A stretch of DNA of 64,000 nucleotides from Frankia sp. RB7 (GTDB taxonomy: Bacteria; Pseudomonadota; Alphaproteobacteria; Rhizobiales; Xanthobacteraceae): positions 62,001 through 126,000 of the forward strand of contig JAUEPE010000011.1 of the NCBI GenBank assembly GCA_030403585.1, in the 5' to 3' direction. The notes below the pieces were generated by a model. It had not been told where the DNA came from. It ran no database searches and was given only the letters and a program-made list of their open reading frames with translations. Each line of letters starts with the position of its first letter. Within the stretch, counting starts at the first letter, position 1. The translations under genes were made by a program, and so were the position numbers. Below, piece after piece: positions 62,307 to 64,000 of this stretch.

Positions 62307-64000
62307 ATGTCCGAAAAGCCGCAAAAGTCCCAAAAGTCAGAAGCCAAAGACTATTCGAAAACCCTGTTCCTGCCGCAGACCGAATTCCCGATGCGCGCCG
62401 GCCTGCCGCAGCGCGAGCCGGAGATCCTCAAGCGCTGGTACGAGATCGGCCTCTACGAGAAGCTGCGCGAGAGCGCGAAGGGCCGCGACAAGTTCGTGCT
62501 GCATGACGGTCCGCCCTACGCCAACGGCAACATCCACATCGGCACGGCGCTGAACAAGATCCTCAAGGATCTCGTCACCAAGAGCCAGCAGATGCTGGGC
62601 TTCGATTCCAACTACGTGCCCGGCTGGGACTGCCACGGCCTGCCGATCGAGTGGAAGGTCGAGGAGGAGCACTATCGCAAGAAGGGCAAGCAAAAGCCCG
62701 ACTTCCGCGACTCAACCGCGATGATCGATTTCCGCAAGGAGTGCCGCGCCTACGCCACGCACTGGCTCAACGTGCAGCGCGAGGAGTTCAAGCGTCTCGG
62801 CGTGATCGGCGACTGGGCTCATCCCTACGCCACCATGAACTATCCGGCCGAAGCCCAGATCGCGCGCGAGCTGATGAAGTTCGCCGCCAACGGCACGCTG
62901 TATCGCGGCTCCAAGCCAGTGATGTGGAGCGTGGTCGAGAAGACCGCGCTCGCCGAAGCCGAGGTCGAGTACGAGGACTACACGTCCGACATGGTCTGGG
63001 TGAAATTCCCGGTCACCTCGCCCGCGCACGGCGTGCTGGCCTCGGCCAGTGTCGTGATCTGGACCACCACGCCGTGGACGCTGCCTGGTAACCGCGCGAT
63101 CTCGTTCTCGCCGAAGATCGCCTACGGTCTCTACAAGGTGACGGACGCCCCGGCCGATAATTGGGCCAAGACCGGCGATCTCCTGATCCTGGCTGATGCG
63201 CTCGCCGCAGAGGTCTTCAAGCAGGCGCGCGTCACGGCTTACGAGAAGGTGCGCGACATCCCAGGCGACACCATGGATGCGATCGAATGCGCCCATCCGT
63301 TAAAGGGGCTCGTCGGCGGCTACGAATTCACAGTGCCGCTGCTGTCCGGGGACCACGTCACCGACGACACCGGCACCGGATTCGTGCACACCGCCCCTAG
63401 CCATGGCCGCGAGGATTTCGACGTATGGACGGCAAGCACCCGCGAACTCGATGCGCGCGGTATCAACAGCGCAATCCCCTACACGGTCGATGAGAATGGC
63501 GCCTATACCGACCACGCGCCGGGCCTTGCCGGCAAGCGCGTCATCAACGACAAGGGCGAAAAGGGCGATGCCAACGAGGCAGTGATCAAGGCGCTCGTCG
63601 AAAGAGGCATGCTGCTCGCGCGCGGCCGGCTCAAGCATCAATATCCACATTCCTGGCGCTCGAAGAAGCCGGTGATCTTCCGCAACACGCCGCAATGGTT
63701 CATCGCGATGGACAAGCCTATTGTGGACGCCCCGGGCAAGTCCGGGGCTATGGACATCGCGACCGACGGCAAGACCAAATCCGGCGACACGCTGCGCGCC
63801 CGCGCGCTGCACGCGATCTCGGTGACGCAATGGGTGCCGCCGTCGGGCGAGAACCGCATCAACGGCATGATCGAGTCGCGCCCCGACTGGGTGATCTCGC
63901 GTCAGCGCGCCTGGGGCGTGCCGATCGCCGTGTTCGTCCGCGAGAAGGGCGACGGCTCGGCGGAAATCCTCCAGGACGAGGCCGTCAACACCCGCATCGG
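62307..64000 (+). CDS. ileS: Isoleucine-tRNA ligase (partial)
   Basis: About 564 residues of this class I synthetase are visible before the window ends. [20 protein letters not shown] contains the HIGH signature (as HIG near residue 70), [17 protein letters not shown] is next, and the editing domain has [40 protein letters not shown] and DFDVWTAS. The KMSKS motif and anticodon domain lie beyond. The 233-base gap from ribF includes cggcttccgcctgagccttc and related repeats but no gene. Confidence 0.97.
   Translation, partial: MSEKPQKSQKSEAKDYSKTLFLPQTEFPMRAGLPQREPEILKRWYEIGLYEKLRESAKGRDKFVLHDGPPYANGNIHIGTALNKILKDLVTKSQQMLGFDSNYVPGWDCHGLPIEWKVEEEHYRKKGKQKPDFRDSTAMIDFRKECRAYATHWLNVQREEFKRLGVIGDWAHPYATMNYPAEAQIARELMKFAANGTLYRGSKPVMWSVVEKTALAEAEVEYEDYTSDMVWVKFPVTSPAHGVLASASVVIWTTTPWTLPGNRAISFSPKIAYGLYKVTDAPADNWAKTGDLLILADALAAEVFKQARVTAYEKVRDIPGDTMDAIECAHPLKGLVGGYEFTVPLLSGDHVTDDTGTGFVHTAPSHGREDFDVWTASTRELDARGINSAIPYTVDENGAYTDHAPGLAGKRVINDKGEKGDANEAVIKALVERGMLLARGRLKHQYPHSWRSKKPVIFRNTPQWFIAMDKPIVDAPGKSGAMDIATDGKTKSGDTLRARALHAISVTQWVPPSGENRINGMIESRPDWVISRQRAWGVPIAVFVREKGDGSAEILQDEAVNTRI

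Overview
The window reads as chromosomal DNA of a GC-rich alphaproteobacterium of the Bradyrhizobium/Rhodopseudomonas/Oligotropha type (Nitrobacteraceae). The evidence is the strong G/C bias at third codon positions, the close match of the cox genes to Oligotropha carboxidovorans CO dehydrogenase, the petP-petR pair, the lgt-midA-pgeF and uvrC-pgsA-moaD-moaE orders, and many short palindromic intergenic repeats. No tRNA, rRNA, CRISPR array, prophage or insertion sequence was found. About 71 protein genes are supported; the first (DUF1800) and last (ileS) run off the window.

Layout. 1-8.1 kb: DUF1800 protein, CWC protein, glutathione transferase, TauE/SafE permease, LysR regulator, two small proteins, a HAD hydrolase and an M4-like zinc peptidase. 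8.3-11.2 kb: uvrB with an unusually long N-terminus. 11.2-13.3 kb: a low-GC two-gene insert encoding a T5orf172/GIY-YIG-like protein and a large protein resembling AIPR/DGQHR phage-defence proteins; this is the best candidate for an undescribed system. 13.4-19.2 kb: small membrane and secreted proteins of unknown role and a MaoC hydratase pair. 19.3-28.1 kb: ychF-pth-rplY, ubiK, dienelactone hydrolase, lgt-midA-pgeF, a lipoprotein and prs.

28.2-37.1 kb: a leftward coxC/coxMSLDEFG locus for form I aerobic CO dehydrogenase. CoxL, CoxS and CoxM form the Mo/Cu-FeS-FAD enzyme, CoxD/E/F are maturation factors, CoxG is a SRPBCC partner, and an upstream MHYT-LytTR membrane protein is the likely regulator. 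moaD and moaE, which make the molybdopterin this enzyme needs, lie 20 kb away.

37.3-46.6 kb: ribH under an FMN riboswitch, a YbjN protein, proC, a thioesterase, a tautomerase, hisS with a low-GC internal segment, ilvE, and petP-petR-histidine kinase. 46.8-51.3 kb: secreted proteins, RNase T2, rlmJ, a cold-shock protein and an outer-membrane protein. 51.5-64 kb: uvrC-pgsA-moaD-moaE-prmB, a BrkB-type membrane protein, a degenerate EAL protein, a HAD hydrolase, a CheY-like regulator, ribF and ileS.

Intergenic spaces carry at least six kinds of palindromic repeat. One type, about 125-155 bp with inverted termini, occurs five times. All functional names come from reading translations and motifs; no database search was run.
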